Of a stretch of DNA of 64,000 nt, positions 49,479 to 59,576 are shown piece by piece. Positions within the stretch are counted from its first letter, which is position 1; the number at the start of each line of letters is the position of its first letter. The DNA is from Granulicella sp. Its GTDB lineage: Bacteria > Acidobacteriota > Terriglobia > Terriglobales > Acidobacteriaceae. Below the pieces are notes generated by a model, which was not told the DNA's origin, did not search any database, and was given only the letters and a program-made list of their open reading frames with translations. The position numbers and the translations under genes are program-made. Location of the stretch: positions 29,315 to 93,314 of the forward strand of contig JANYLK010000126.1 of NCBI GenBank assembly GCA_025357875.1, in the 5' to 3' direction.

Positions 49479-49549
49479 TCGTTATCTTGACTAGGAGTCG
49501 AGGCGGGGATTAGAAAGGTTTGTCGACAAAATACACAGGGTGAACCAAT

Positions 49550-51643
49550 ATGAAACGCAGACTTTCCCGCCGCAAATTCATTGCTTCCGCCGCACTCTCA
49601 ATGGTGCCGTCCGCAATCGCATACGCCCACTTAAAGAGTTACCCCCTCCTTTCCTTTTTAGCGGACGAACTCAAGACAGCTAAAGGGCTCAAGGCAGACT
49701 GGAAAGATGCCGGGGTGATCGACTTGTCTAATTCTCCGCACGCCAAGCTGAGAACTGTTCCGGTGCGCGCGGTCGTTATCCAGGATGGTTTCTGGTCCAG
49801 GAGACAAAAGACTAATTTGGTCGCAAGCATTCCCAGCATGCATGACGAATTGCTTGAGCATGGTCGCATGGATAATTTTCTTCGACTTGAAGGCAAGTCT
49901 ACTGCCCCGCAGAAGGGACCTGTGTTTTCCGACTCGGACATATACAAATGGACTGAGGCGGTCGGGTTTCAGTTACAGATCGCTGACAACCCTGAGCTAA
50001 GGAAGACGACCGAAGCGATGATCCGTGATGTCGTCGCTATCCAGGAACCGAGTGGATACCTGAATACTTATTACAACGATGATAGAAAGCTGTTGCGTAT
50101 GCAGTACGACATCCAGACCACCGGCCATGAGCTTTATTGCATCGGCCATATGCTTCAGGGGGCGATTTCATATTATCGGGCAACGGGAGATCTGACCCTG
50201 CTCAATGCAGGCAGACGGTTTGTAGATGATTTTCTAATTCCTAACTACGGGCCGGGTGCAAACCAGAAGGCTATTGTGTCCGGTCATCCAGAGATCGAGA
50301 TGGCATTGATAGAACTCTCGCGTACTACTGGTGAGCGCAAATACGTGGACCTGGCCGGGTACATCCTTCACGGGGATCAACGGGTTCCGCTAAAACCTCA
50401 GCAGATTGTCTATATGTACTGCGGATCACCATTCACCTCGCGGACCAAACTTGAAGGCCACGCGGTGCGGGCGATGTATGCGTGTTGCGGGGCCACGGAC
50501 TATTACCTGGAGACCGGTGATCAGGCCTATTGGAAGACGCTGAATGTACTTTGGAACGATCTGACAGCGCATCAGCTCTACATAAATGGCGGTGTAGGAG
50601 CGCGGGCAGTTGGCGAGTCGTTCGGGGATCAATATGAGCTCCCAAATGCGCAGGCCTATGGCGAGAGCTGCGCAGCAATCGGAAACATGATGTGGAACTG
50701 GCGGATGCTGGCAGCCTCCGGCGAAGCGAAGTTCGCCGACGTTATTGAGCGAGCGCTTTATAACGGGATCAACTCGGGTATGTCGCTCGACGGAAAAACC
50801 TATTGCTATCGCAATCCTCTAGCGTTCGACCCAGCGGGCGAATCGAGAGACAGACATCTGGTTGACGGCAAGATCCGCAATGCGTGGTACGACACGACCT
50901 GCTGTCCAGCAAACCTTGAGCGTACGTTTGCATCGCTTTCAGGGTATTTCTACAGCACAAATACGGACGGCATTTACGTTCATCTGTATGACAACTCGGA
51001 GATGAACTGGCACCTGCATGATGGCACAGCCTTGAAGGTAGAGCAGAAGACGAACTATCCATGGAGCGGCGATGTAAAGCTAACGCTTAGACCTGCGGTT
51101 CCGAGCGAGTTTGTCATGTACGTCCGAATCCCGGGCTGGTCGACAAAAAACAGCGTCAAGGTAAACGGCGAAGAAGTAGCAGGTGCAAAGCCGGGCGAAT
51201 ACCTTGCGATTCGGCGACGTTGGGCGGAACATGACACGATCGATTTGAACTTCGATATGACCACGCACCTGCTGAAAGCAAACCCTGCTGTGTCAGAGGA
51301 TCACGGGCGAGTCGCATTTCAGCGCGGACCGCTCGTGTTCTGTATGGAGCATCTGGACCAGCAAGAGCACAGTGTGGGAATGAACCTTGCTGGCTACACG
51401 GTGCTGCCGGATGAATCAACGACCGAACATTACGAGGCCAATTTGTTGGATGGAGTGATGGTGCTGACTCATCCGGCAACGATCAGTAAGTCAGCGACGG
51501 ACATGGCTCTGTACTTTCCCGCCTCAACTCCGAAGATGCCGGAAAGTCCAACAACAATAAAGCTGATTCCTTACTATGCATGGGCAAATAGGGAGTCCGC
51601 ATCGATGCAGGTTTGGATCCCGTACAAGGATGCCCAAAGTTGA
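49550..51643 (+). CDS. GH127/DUF1680 beta-L-arabinofuranosidase-type protein
   Basis: LSRRKFIASAA leader; VQDGFW-like VVIQDGFWSRR; GHELYCIGHMLQGAISYYRATGD; SFGDQYELPNAQAYGESCAAIG; DTTCCPANLERTFASL. Confidence 0.92.
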   Translation: MKRRLSRRKFIASAALSMVPSAIAYAHLKSYPLLSFLADELKTAKGLKADWKDAGVIDLSNSPHAKLRTVPVRAVVIQDGFWSRRQKTNLVASIPSMHDELLEHGRMDNFLRLEGKSTAPQKGPVFSDSDIYKWTEAVGFQLQIADNPELRKTTEAMIRDVVAIQEPSGYLNTYYNDDRKLLRMQYDIQTTGHELYCIGHMLQGAISYYRATGDLTLLNAGRRFVDDFLIPNYGPGANQKAIVSGHPEIEMALIELSRTTGERKYVDLAGYILHGDQRVPLKPQQIVYMYCGSPFTSRTKLEGHAVRAMYACCGATDYYLETGDQAYWKTLNVLWNDLTAHQLYINGGVGARAVGESFGDQYELPNAQAYGESCAAIGNMMWNWRMLAASGEAKFADVIERALYNGINSGMSLDGKTYCYRNPLAFDPAGESRDRHLVDGKIRNAWYDTTCCPANLERTFASLSGYFYSTNTDGIYVHLYDNSEMNWHLHDGTALKVEQKTNYPWSGDVKLTLRPAVPSEFVMYVRIPGWSTKNSVKVNGEEVAGAKPGEYLAIRRRWAEHDTIDLNFDMTTHLLKANPAVSEDHGRVAFQRGPLVFCMEHLDQQEHSVGMNLAGYTVLPDESTTEHYEANLLDGVMVLTHPATISKSATDMALYFPASTPKMPESPTTIKLIPYYAWANRESASMQVWIPYKDAQS

Positions 51644-51667
51644 TGATGGCTAATCGTCATTGAAACA

Positions 51668-51708
51668 GCCCGCGATCTCTAGACCTATCTCCAATAGAGA
51701 TCGCGGGC
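51668..51708. terminator. Perfect 13-bp stem hairpin between convergent GH127-type genes
   Basis: GCCCGCGATCTCT-agacctatctccaat-AGAGATCGCGGGC. Confidence 0.6.
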
Positions 51709-51715
51709 CGAATGC

Positions 51716-53551
51716 TTAGGTTTGCTGATAAAGACGGTAGGATTCGTCCTTGATTTCGGGGTAAGGGAGCATGCGGACTTTACCTTTGTTGGTTGCGACT
51801 TCCCATGCCGGGGAGTTGCCAATGCGCTGGGCGGCGAGCAGTTGATTCTGACTCATCGTGGAGTCGGAGGGCTCAATCGCGAAGAGGGCGACCGGCCCAT
51901 AGAGAAGAGCGACCAGCCGCTGATGATGGTCGTCGATGGGCGTGAGACGCAGGGGCATGTCGAGTGAGAATTCGACGCGATCGCCGTCCTTCCAGGTCCG
52001 GTCGATGTTGGCCCAGGTGCCGGGCGTGAGAGTCACCTCAATGGGATTGCCGTTGATTGTGACTTTGGACTTGCTGCCCGCCCATGCGGGGACGCGGAGG
52101 GCGATGGTGAAATGCTCTGGATGTGAGAGCGCAAGATGCATGCTGGTGTCGCCGTTGGCAGGATACTGAGTATCCTGAGTGAGCGTGACACGCGCGCTTC
52201 CCTGCTTCCAAGTCACGCGTGAGGGAACGTATAGGTTGACGTTAATCCCCTGTGCGCTGCGGAGGTACGAGCTGATACCGTAGTCGGCCGTGAGCTGTGG
52301 GAAGGTGCCGGCGCAACAAGGCCACTTCTGCTCGTAATCCACCTTTCTGGCATCACGATTGTAGTCGGCGTAGTAGAAGCTGACGCCGTCCGGGCGAATC
52401 GGCCTGGCACCGAGGATGGTGTTGTAGAGAATGGTTTCCATGCTATCGCCGTAGCGGCTATCGCCGGTAACTCGCATCAGGTAGCGCGTGATCTTGAAAT
52501 GGCCGTAAGCACCACAGGGGGTTTCGAAGCTGCTGTGTGTCTTGATAAGGCTATCGGCAAGTTCGTCACTCTCTGGCTTGACGAAGCCTTCGTTAGGGCC
52601 CCAGCCACCGGTGGCATAGCTCTGAGCTTGAACGAATGCGAAGCCATTACGGACTGCAGCAAGGTGCTTCTCACTGTGATCGGTGATGTAGGCCTGCATC
52701 GCGGAACAAAGGCCGTTTACGTGGCTGTAGGCGTGTTGTCCGGGAAGCATGTTCTTGTTCAACGCGAGAGGTCCGAAGTAAGTGTCATCCTGCAGGAAGC
52801 GTTGAGCAAGCTGGCGATAGCGTGCACCAGCACCGCGCTGATATGCGAGATACAGATTTTCAGGAAGGGTGTAGGTCTCGTCCCATGTCCAGGAAATGTT
52901 TTTGTGAGGTCGCGCAGCCATCTCTTCGCGGTTGAGGGCTTTGGCAGGAAGATAAGGCAGGACTGCATCCGTCGCGTGGTTGAGGACAGCGAGAGCTTGC
53001 GGATCACTGGCGAACTGGTGAGCGTCGATCAGACCGCAGTTGGTCTTGTCGAAAGTGTAGGCAGGAAGGCAGTAGTTTTTGTAAAACTTTTCGCTGATGG
53101 TTGGCGCGAAGCCGGCAACTAGCCTCTGGACCTTGGCCTGGGTGGCTTTATCTCCAGTAACGGCGTAGGCCCGTGACAGACCGGACACCCACTGTCCGAA
53201 GGTGTGGCCGGGCACATAGCCGGTCATGTTCTTGGGCGGGTCGAAGAGGTCGGAGGGAGAGTACCAGCCGCCAAGGTCATCACCGGGAGCGGGCATGCCC
53301 GAAAGCTGACGAAAGGGCTTGAGCATGCTGTCCTCGTTGAGTTGGAGAAACAGCTCGTGATTTTGCCGAAACTGCACAAGCATAGGGCCATCGAGGAGTT
53401 GCACATCCCGGTAGTCGAATTGGGTAAGGGGCGTGCGCGTCATGCTCATCGCAGCCGGCGAGTCCGACGCATTCGCATTTCGCAACACTGCAACACTTGC
53501 GGCCAGGGCTGCACTATTCTTCAAAAACTCTCGACGGCTTGGTTTAGGCAT
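51716..53551 (-). CDS. Second DUF1680/GH127-like (beta-L-arabinofuranosidase domain) protein
   Basis: SRREFLKNSAALAAS Tat-like leader; VQLLDGPMLVQFRQNHELFLQL; HTFGQWVSGLSRAYAVTGD; CGAYGHFKITRYLMRVTGDSRYGDSMETILYNTILG; WPCCAGTFPQL. Confidence 0.88.
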   Translation of the reverse strand: MPKPSRREFLKNSAALAASVAVLRNANASDSPAAMSMTRTPLTQFDYRDVQLLDGPMLVQFRQNHELFLQLNEDSMLKPFRQLSGMPAPGDDLGGWYSPSDLFDPPKNMTGYVPGHTFGQWVSGLSRAYAVTGDKATQAKVQRLVAGFAPTISEKFYKNYCLPAYTFDKTNCGLIDAHQFASDPQALAVLNHATDAVLPYLPAKALNREEMAARPHKNISWTWDETYTLPENLYLAYQRGAGARYRQLAQRFLQDDTYFGPLALNKNMLPGQHAYSHVNGLCSAMQAYITDHSEKHLAAVRNGFAFVQAQSYATGGWGPNEGFVKPESDELADSLIKTHSSFETPCGAYGHFKITRYLMRVTGDSRYGDSMETILYNTILGARPIRPDGVSFYYADYNRDARKVDYEQKWPCCAGTFPQLTADYGISSYLRSAQGINVNLYVPSRVTWKQGSARVTLTQDTQYPANGDTSMHLALSHPEHFTIALRVPAWAGSKSKVTINGNPIEVTLTPGTWANIDRTWKDGDRVEFSLDMPLRLTPIDDHHQRLVALLYGPVALFAIEPSDSTMSQNQLLAAQRIGNSPAWEVATNKGKVRMLPYPEIKDESYRLYQQT

Positions 53552-53694
53552 TTTGGAATCCTCGTTTTCATACTCGTAGCCAGCTATGTCAGCTCGACTC
53601 ATTCTCCTGGAGTGACGAGTTTGAGTTGACATGGAAATATCGAATTGTGGGCGCCATCCAGAGTTGGGAAAACGGGTTACGATCCGACGCGCCT

Positions 53695-55173
53695 TCACTG
53701 CCCAGGTTGGGCCTCCTGAAGAATAAACTTCGTTTTAATTTCTTGGTTATGCACCTTAGCGTCCTGAAGTTTTCTGACCAGGACCTCCGCTCTGTCCGAG
53801 TGATGCAATTTATGTTCAGCGAGGAGTTCCTGATAGAGCGCAACTTCATCGTAGGGATCGCGTTTTGTAGCCTCCTCTGCTTGAATGACGACGCTCCCAC
53901 AATCATTGTGGCGGAGCAGTAACACGCATAAGAGATCTCGCGCGGGTTGATAGCCAGGTTCAAGTTGTACGGCACGTTGCGCGGCAGCTATCGCCTTTTC
54001 TAAAACCGTGTGGTCCGGATTTTCGACTTGCGAAAGCGCTTCCGCGTAAAGATATTGTAGGAGCGGATCGTCATGGTGAGTATGGCTCTCTTCTTCAAAG
54101 AGCTTCAACGCAGCAACAGCGTCGTGCTTCTGATTAAACAGCATACCGATGGCATCTTGGGCGAATGACAATTGGGGGTCAAGACGATGAGCATCCTCAA
54201 AATCTTTAAGAGCGCTTTCCATCTGGCTCATCTGCTCCTCGAGAACACCGCGTGCCAGATATAAGCGCGCCTCCGCGGGAAGCTGCTGGATACCGATGGT
54301 AAGGAAGTCTGCTCCGACTTTGAATGCGCCATGATTGAAGGACATCTCTGCGAATGCCAGGTATGCCATGGCGTCTCGTGGCTTTAACTCGATTGCTTTG
54401 CGGAACCATTCGACGGCTTGCGGCGTTTGGTTATTGGCTTCGGCGATTTGAGCGGCTAGCAAGAACGCGGCGCCATCCGTCGCGGCTGCGCCAAGCAAAG
54501 GCTGTAGTGTGGCGAGTGAGCCGGTCCAGTCTTTTGCGTCTGCCTGCGCGCGGGCAAGGGCTATCCTGTTCGTGCTATTGTCCTGCAGCGCCACGAGCCG
54601 GGATATCTGACGAACTGCATCCGCATGTCGGCCCAAAGCGACCAGGCATGCGGCATATTCTCGCAAGGCTGATGGGGTTGCCTCAACGTGCGCAGGTGCC
54701 TTGTTGTAGTTTTCGACAGCACCGGCACAGTCTCCTTCACGCACGTTGAGCGAGGCTAGCATGGCATAACCGGTCTCGTCTGCGGGACGAAGTAGGATGA
54801 CCCGTCTTACGAGAGCTTCAGCTTCGGCGTTCTTGAGGAGAAAGGCGGTCTCTGCCGCGCCCTCGAGTGCAGCGAGCGATTGCGGGCATTGAACCATCGC
54901 GGCACGGAAGGCTTCGAAAGCGGGCTCAAATCTTGCTTCTCCGCGATAAGCCAAACCTAGAAATACCTTGACGCTACAGTCGTTTGGTGTGGCGGCCAAA
55001 TAAGCTGTCGCTGCCCGCTCGGCTTGCTGAAAACGGTGGGCTACAAGCAGATTGTATATCTCCACTTTTGTCCCCTGAACCTGCTGCCCGGAGGATCGTC
55101 GCACTAAGTCTGGCAGCAGCAGCAGCAGAATGCAGAGAACCGGGATCGTGATACTGATTCGGTTTGACTTCAT
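53695..55173 (-). CDS. Secreted TPR-repeat protein
   Basis: Signal peptide (ISITIPVLCILLLLLPDLVRRSSGQ) and many TPR units (KVFLGLAYRGEARFEPAFEAFRAAMVQCPQ; AMAYLAFAEMSFNHGAFKVGADFLTIGIQQLP). Confidence 0.9.
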   Translation of the reverse strand: MKSNRISITIPVLCILLLLLPDLVRRSSGQQVQGTKVEIYNLLVAHRFQQAERAATAYLAATPNDCSVKVFLGLAYRGEARFEPAFEAFRAAMVQCPQSLAALEGAAETAFLLKNAEAEALVRRVILLRPADETGYAMLASLNVREGDCAGAVENYNKAPAHVEATPSALREYAACLVALGRHADAVRQISRLVALQDNSTNRIALARAQADAKDWTGSLATLQPLLGAAATDGAAFLLAAQIAEANNQTPQAVEWFRKAIELKPRDAMAYLAFAEMSFNHGAFKVGADFLTIGIQQLPAEARLYLARGVLEEQMSQMESALKDFEDAHRLDPQLSFAQDAIGMLFNQKHDAVAALKLFEEESHTHHDDPLLQYLYAEALSQVENPDHTVLEKAIAAAQRAVQLEPGYQPARDLLCVLLLRHNDCGSVVIQAEEATKRDPYDEVALYQELLAEHKLHHSDRAEVLVRKLQDAKVHNQEIKTKFILQEAQPGQ

Positions 55174-55241
55174 AAAAAATCAAGGTAGCTCTTTTGCGGC
55201 AAGGCTGCAGCTGGTCGGCCAGCCGCAGCTCTCGTCTCAGG

Positions 55242-58200
55242 TTAGAAGGTAAGCTTGCCTCCGATTTGAATGAAGCGTGGAACTGCCTGCCCCGTGGCTC
55301 TTCCAAAGTTTCCGTCGGGTAAATTCGTGTCCACGTTTGTCAAATTTGGATGGTTGAAGACATTGAAGAATTCAAGTCTTAGCTGGAACGATACCGACTC
55401 CAAAAAATTAGTATTCTTCAGGAGTGCCGCGTCCCATTGCTGGAAGGACGGCGCGCGAAATGCAGCATAGCGTTCGTTGCCTTCCGTTCCAAAGGCTGGC
55501 TGTGCAAAATTTCCCGAAGTAAAGATCCCCTTCAGATAGTCCTGCCTACTGGTCTTGTAGCTGTAACTGACTACATCCGGATAGTCGCGATTGTCGCCGT
55601 CTGCGTTATAGTCTCCGCTATTCGCGGCATAGCCAATATATTTTCCAGTTGAGTCCTTCAATGGAACGAAGGGAGCATTCGTTGCAACCGTGATGGGATT
55701 TCCATTTTGAATTATAGTTGTCCCACTTATTTTCCATCCAGAAGTTACTCTGCCTATAAAGCCTCTGCCTTGGTCGTACCCGGGGAACTCGTAGTTCCAC
55801 GCCAATGAGAATCGGTTGGGCGAATCCCAGATAGAAGGAGCATAGTACTGGTGTGGATTAATATATGTGGGATAAACCTGGGTATCGTCCTTTGATGCCG
55901 AGTGCGTGTACGAGGCGTCGAAGAAGGCCCTGTTGAATCTGCCCCGCAGCGCAACGATTAGGGCATTGTAGTTTGACTCACGATCGTTCTGCGTATAGCT
56001 GACCTGCCCAAAGCTGGTGTTGAGACGAGTGGGGATCAGGCTGTTATGGGCAATCAGATCACCAGCCCGAGAGTTGATATCCTGCCCATAGCTCACGTTG
56101 AATACCTGGCCGCCGCCAGAGAGAAGTTTGCGACCAGCAGCCCCGGTATATATGAACGAACCTACAAGATGTCTGCCGAGTTCATGATCCACCGCAGCCG
56201 AGTATGTGTAAGTTACCGGCGAAACCAGGTCCGGGTCTATACCCCCAATATTGAATTGCAGTCCAGTAATTCCTCCCTTTGCATTCAGAGGTCTCGCGGG
56301 CAGTACAGGATAAGGGAAGTTGAACGGTTTTTCGTTAGCAGTCCCCAATCCAAATATGGGAGCAGGCGACCCACCTGCCTGAAACGTGGGAAAAATATTT
56401 CCGGGAGGATTGCCGCGGTACTCTTCCTGAAGGTTCGCCAGAGTAGGCCAATTATGGAAAAAGCCGAATCCTCCTTTGATCAACCACTTACCATCTCCCG
56501 TTGCATCCAACGCAGCGCCGAATCGTGGGCTGAAAACATCTGTTACCGATCGATTGAGAGCATGATGGTGTGGGATGACCGAGCCATTTCCAATCCGGTC
56601 CTGCAATGTCGGACCAGGCCCCATGAAGAAGTTTCCAAAGACTGTGCTGGGGGTACGAGCGTAGGGATTGCCAAAATCATCCCAGCGTATCCCATAGTTG
56701 AAAGTCAATCTGCGGCTTGCTTTCCAGGTGTCCTCAACGAAAGCCCCATGTGTCGTTCCAGCGGCGTCCCAGCTGTATTGCGTTTTTTCACCAGTAGTTG
56801 GATCGTAGGCGACGCCTGACTCCGTAAACACGTTATCCCGAGCGAGATCGAGTAGACTGCTGAAGTTAAAATTCGGCTGATCATAGGGTCCGTTGAATAC
56901 TTCCACGTCGTCAGCGAACAGCCCCTCATATCCCAATCGAAGATTGTGCGAGCGCACGATGTGGGTGATTACATCGCGCCAGTGGTAATTGTGTTGGATG
57001 AAGTCTCCCTGAGCAAAGCCCGAACCAAAGCCCTGACCTCCGCCGGTGACGTTCACTACCGGAATGCTAAAGAGGCCGGTTGCGGGCTGAACACCCTCAA
57101 CTCTCATCGCGGCAAAAGAAGCTTCGTTTACCGTATCAGGACTGAAGGTATGGGTTTCGTTGCCTTGCACAGCATATTGACGAAAATTGTTCGTGGTCTT
57201 GAAGGCCGCACGCGGATTGGTTCCGTTATTGCTGAGCGTCGTCCGATAGAAGGTTCCATACAAACGCTCTTTGCCAAAATTCTTATCTACTCTAAGGTTG
57301 TATTGAAGACCGTTGCGGTATGCCGTGTTGGAATAACCGCCACTGTCGAGAATCGGTGTACTACATGGAAGATTGAATGTGGACGGAGTGCCGCAGATCG
57401 GCGACCCGTTTGTATTTACCGGATACAACGTAGCGGCCGTCTGGACGACGGTGACGTTGGAGACATTAGTTACCGGATATGTGTTGAGTAACTTCGTCCC
57501 GATCGTGTTTGGGAAGGCGCCGGCGGCCCACGTCGCGAATGCGGGATCGTTGAAAGTGATGTTCGAGGTGATCGCATTTGACGCCCGTAGAGGCTCGATC
57601 GCGAAGAAAAAGAAGCCGGCCTCATGCCTAGGGATAAGCGGGCCCCCAATAGCCGCAGAGATGTTGTTGCTGTGGAATGGGTTGTACCTATGCGTAAATT
57701 CGGTTGCAGCCAGAAACTTTTGATAGGTGAAGTAGTCACTGGCGGTCCCGTGATATGTACTTGTGCCGGACTTAGTTGTCATTGTCATCTGTATCGAGCT
57801 GGCGCGACCGTAATCAACGTTGTAAGTGTTTGTCTGAATCGTGGCTTCCTGGATGGAATCTGGGTTTGGAGTCAGATTCAGAACTCCGGGACGAATGGAA
57901 CTACTTACATCAAGCCCATCCACGATGTACATGTTGCCAACGGCACCCTGTCCGTTAGCGCTGGCATCAACTTGTGTCTCCGTTGAATAATTGTCGCGTC
58001 CAGAACCTGGGCTACCATTCGACGTTACCCCGGTTCCGGTGACGCCTGGGGCAAGTGTGACCAGAGAGATCATATTGCGGCCCGCAAGCGGTAACGAGGA
58101 CAGTGTTTCTGTGGACAAGGTCTCTTGAACTCGAGTATCCCCCGTGTCGAGTAAGGGGCCTTGGGAGTTAACGTTGACTGTCTCGATCGAACTGCCAACC

Positions 58201-58532
58201 GTAAGATTAACCGGGATATTAAGGGGCTGATTAGTTTCAAGGGTCAGCGTGGTACGGGACGTACTAAAGCCTTTGATTGTGGTCGTCAACTCATAAGGCC
58301 CTGGGGCCAGACTCACGAATTGGTAGATGCCGGCCCCGGAAGAGGTGGTGACTCGTTGCTCATTTGTCGCAGTGTTGCGAAGTTTAACGGCGGCGCCGGG
58401 TATCACGGCCCCACTAGGATCAGCAATGACGCCTGAAATGGACCCGCCAAACTGGGCAAATGCTCCATGAGCAACAAAAATCATCGAGCATAGTGCGATC
58501 AAAGCAAAGATGCGTCTTCCGGCTATTGCCAT
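55242..58532 (-). CDS. Oar-like TonB-dependent receptor
   Basis: GSISGVIADPSGAVIPGAAVKLRN..; LSSLPLAGRNMISLVTLAPGVTG, MYIVDGLDVSSS; barrel C-terminus RFIQIGGKLTF. Confidence 0.93.
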   Translation of the reverse strand: MAIAGRRIFALIALCSMIFVAHGAFAQFGGSISGVIADPSGAVIPGAAVKLRNTATNEQRVTTSSGAGIYQFVSLAPGPYELTTTIKGFSTSRTTLTLETNQPLNIPVNLTVGSSIETVNVNSQGPLLDTGDTRVQETLSTETLSSLPLAGRNMISLVTLAPGVTGTGVTSNGSPGSGRDNYSTETQVDASANGQGAVGNMYIVDGLDVSSSIRPGVLNLTPNPDSIQEATIQTNTYNVDYGRASSIQMTMTTKSGTSTYHGTASDYFTYQKFLAATEFTHRYNPFHSNNISAAIGGPLIPRHEAGFFFFAIEPLRASNAITSNITFNDPAFATWAAGAFPNTIGTKLLNTYPVTNVSNVTVVQTAATLYPVNTNGSPICGTPSTFNLPCSTPILDSGGYSNTAYRNGLQYNLRVDKNFGKERLYGTFYRTTLSNNGTNPRAAFKTTNNFRQYAVQGNETHTFSPDTVNEASFAAMRVEGVQPATGLFSIPVVNVTGGGQGFGSGFAQGDFIQHNYHWRDVITHIVRSHNLRLGYEGLFADDVEVFNGPYDQPNFNFSSLLDLARDNVFTESGVAYDPTTGEKTQYSWDAAGTTHGAFVEDTWKASRRLTFNYGIRWDDFGNPYARTPSTVFGNFFMGPGPTLQDRIGNGSVIPHHHALNRSVTDVFSPRFGAALDATGDGKWLIKGGFGFFHNWPTLANLQEEYRGNPPGNIFPTFQAGGSPAPIFGLGTANEKPFNFPYPVLPARPLNAKGGITGLQFNIGGIDPDLVSPVTYTYSAAVDHELGRHLVGSFIYTGAAGRKLLSGGGQVFNVSYGQDINSRAGDLIAHNSLIPTRLNTSFGQVSYTQNDRESNYNALIVALRGRFNRAFFDASYTHSASKDDTQVYPTYINPHQYYAPSIWDSPNRFSLAWNYEFPGYDQGRGFIGRVTSGWKISGTTIIQNGNPITVATNAPFVPLKDSTGKYIGYAANSGDYNADGDNRDYPDVVSYSYKTSRQDYLKGIFTSGNFAQPAFGTEGNERYAAFRAPSFQQWDAALLKNTNFLESVSFQLRLEFFNVFNHPNLTNVDTNLPDGNFGRATGQAVPRFIQIGGKLTF

Positions 58533-58596
58533 CGTGATACCTCCGAAATTCAAGTGTTAGTGCTAGCTCAAAGCGCCTGCAATGTTCGCACTAAAT

Positions 58597-58625
58597 AAAA
58601 GGTTTACTGAGAAAAGGTTTACTGA
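58597..58625. repeat. Tandem 14-bp repeat AAAAGGTTTACTGA (period 15) upstream of TonB receptor
   Basis: aaaaggtttactga at 58597-58610 and 58612-58625. Confidence 0.7.
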
Positions 58626-58767
58626 ATACTACAAAATCTTTTAGATAGATAAATGTGAATCTATGTATCCTGGGCAAATTTCCATCTTTAGTTGGAGATC
58701 GCTATGGTCCGATGTAACGAATTCCAGAATTTATAGGCGCGGAGGCAGGCTTGTCAAGAGATTACTT

Positions 58768-58819
58768 CAAATGGATATTCGCCTCAAAATCAGCAAATGG
58801 ATATTCGCCTCAAAATCAG
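58768..58819. repeat. Perfect 26-bp tandem duplication
   Basis: caaatggatattcgcctcaaaatcag x2. Confidence 0.9.
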
Positions 58820-58879
58820 CGCCGAATCAAGCGTTTGGGTGACCGCTAGAGTGAGACAGTGCGAGAAATCCTGCATGCC

Positions 58880-59570
58880 CCCGCGTGAGATTTTCTTGGC
58901 GAACGGGAGTTGAGATTCAGCGTGAGCGAGGTAGGGGAAGCGGAGGTGCATGCGCAGATCGTACCCGTAGTTGGTGGTCGCGACGAACTAGCGCCGCCTC
59001 AGGCCTAGCAGATTATCCTCCGCCATCAGCCGGGCTACGCGTTTGTGATTCACCGCCCAGCCATGGTTATGCAGCTCCCGCGTCACCCGTCGTAGCAGTA
59101 GTTGCTGCGATGCGTGACCACGATCTCCAGCATCTTCGCCTGCAATTCCATCTCTTCGGAACGCGACTCGCGCTGCTGCCAGTGACGATAAAACCTGCCC
59201 GGCTAACCTGGCCCAGCCGGCACATCGACTCGATACTAAGGTGCGCTGCAGAACGCTTCACTTGGACTTCCTCGTAGGTGCAGTCTCACCGGAGCCGCTG
59301 ACGTCGAGCCTTGATTCTGCGCAACACACCTTGTAAGACATCCGCTTCAAGCACCTTAGTCGCAAGCGACTGCTTCAACGCCAGTTCTACTTCTTCAACG
59401 CACACTCGCAGCTGCCCTCCCGCTTGCTCGTCTGATCCTAGCGAATCAAACGGTCGCGCCAGTTATAGAAAACACGCTTGTGCAACCTCAACTCAGCCGC
59501 AAGAACACTATGCGACCCACTCCATCCGAGCTACCGCAGCCCGCTTTCCTCAAAACTCCATTCCCGGTAA
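58880..59570 (-). mobile_element. Degenerate IS3-family element (OrfA and truncated OrfB)
   Basis: Minus strand, frame-corrected: ..ALKQSLATKVLEADVLQGVLRRIKARRQRLR.. then SIESMCRLGQVSRAGFYRHWQQRES..EMELQAKMLEIVVTHRSNYCYDGVTRELHNHGWAVNHKRVARLMAEDNLLGLRRR; frameshifts/stops, no DDE domain left. Confidence 0.75.
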
Positions 59571-59576
59571 CTCGCT

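Noticed and set aside
19692-58532. SusD/RagB lipoprotein partner for the TonB receptors
   Set aside because: Read all ORFs adjacent to the four receptors; none showed SusD-like features. A profile search is still needed to exclude a divergent one.
58768-58819. Possible mini-CRISPR
   Set aside because: Only two head-to-tail copies with no spacer and no cas genes; a simple tandem duplication.
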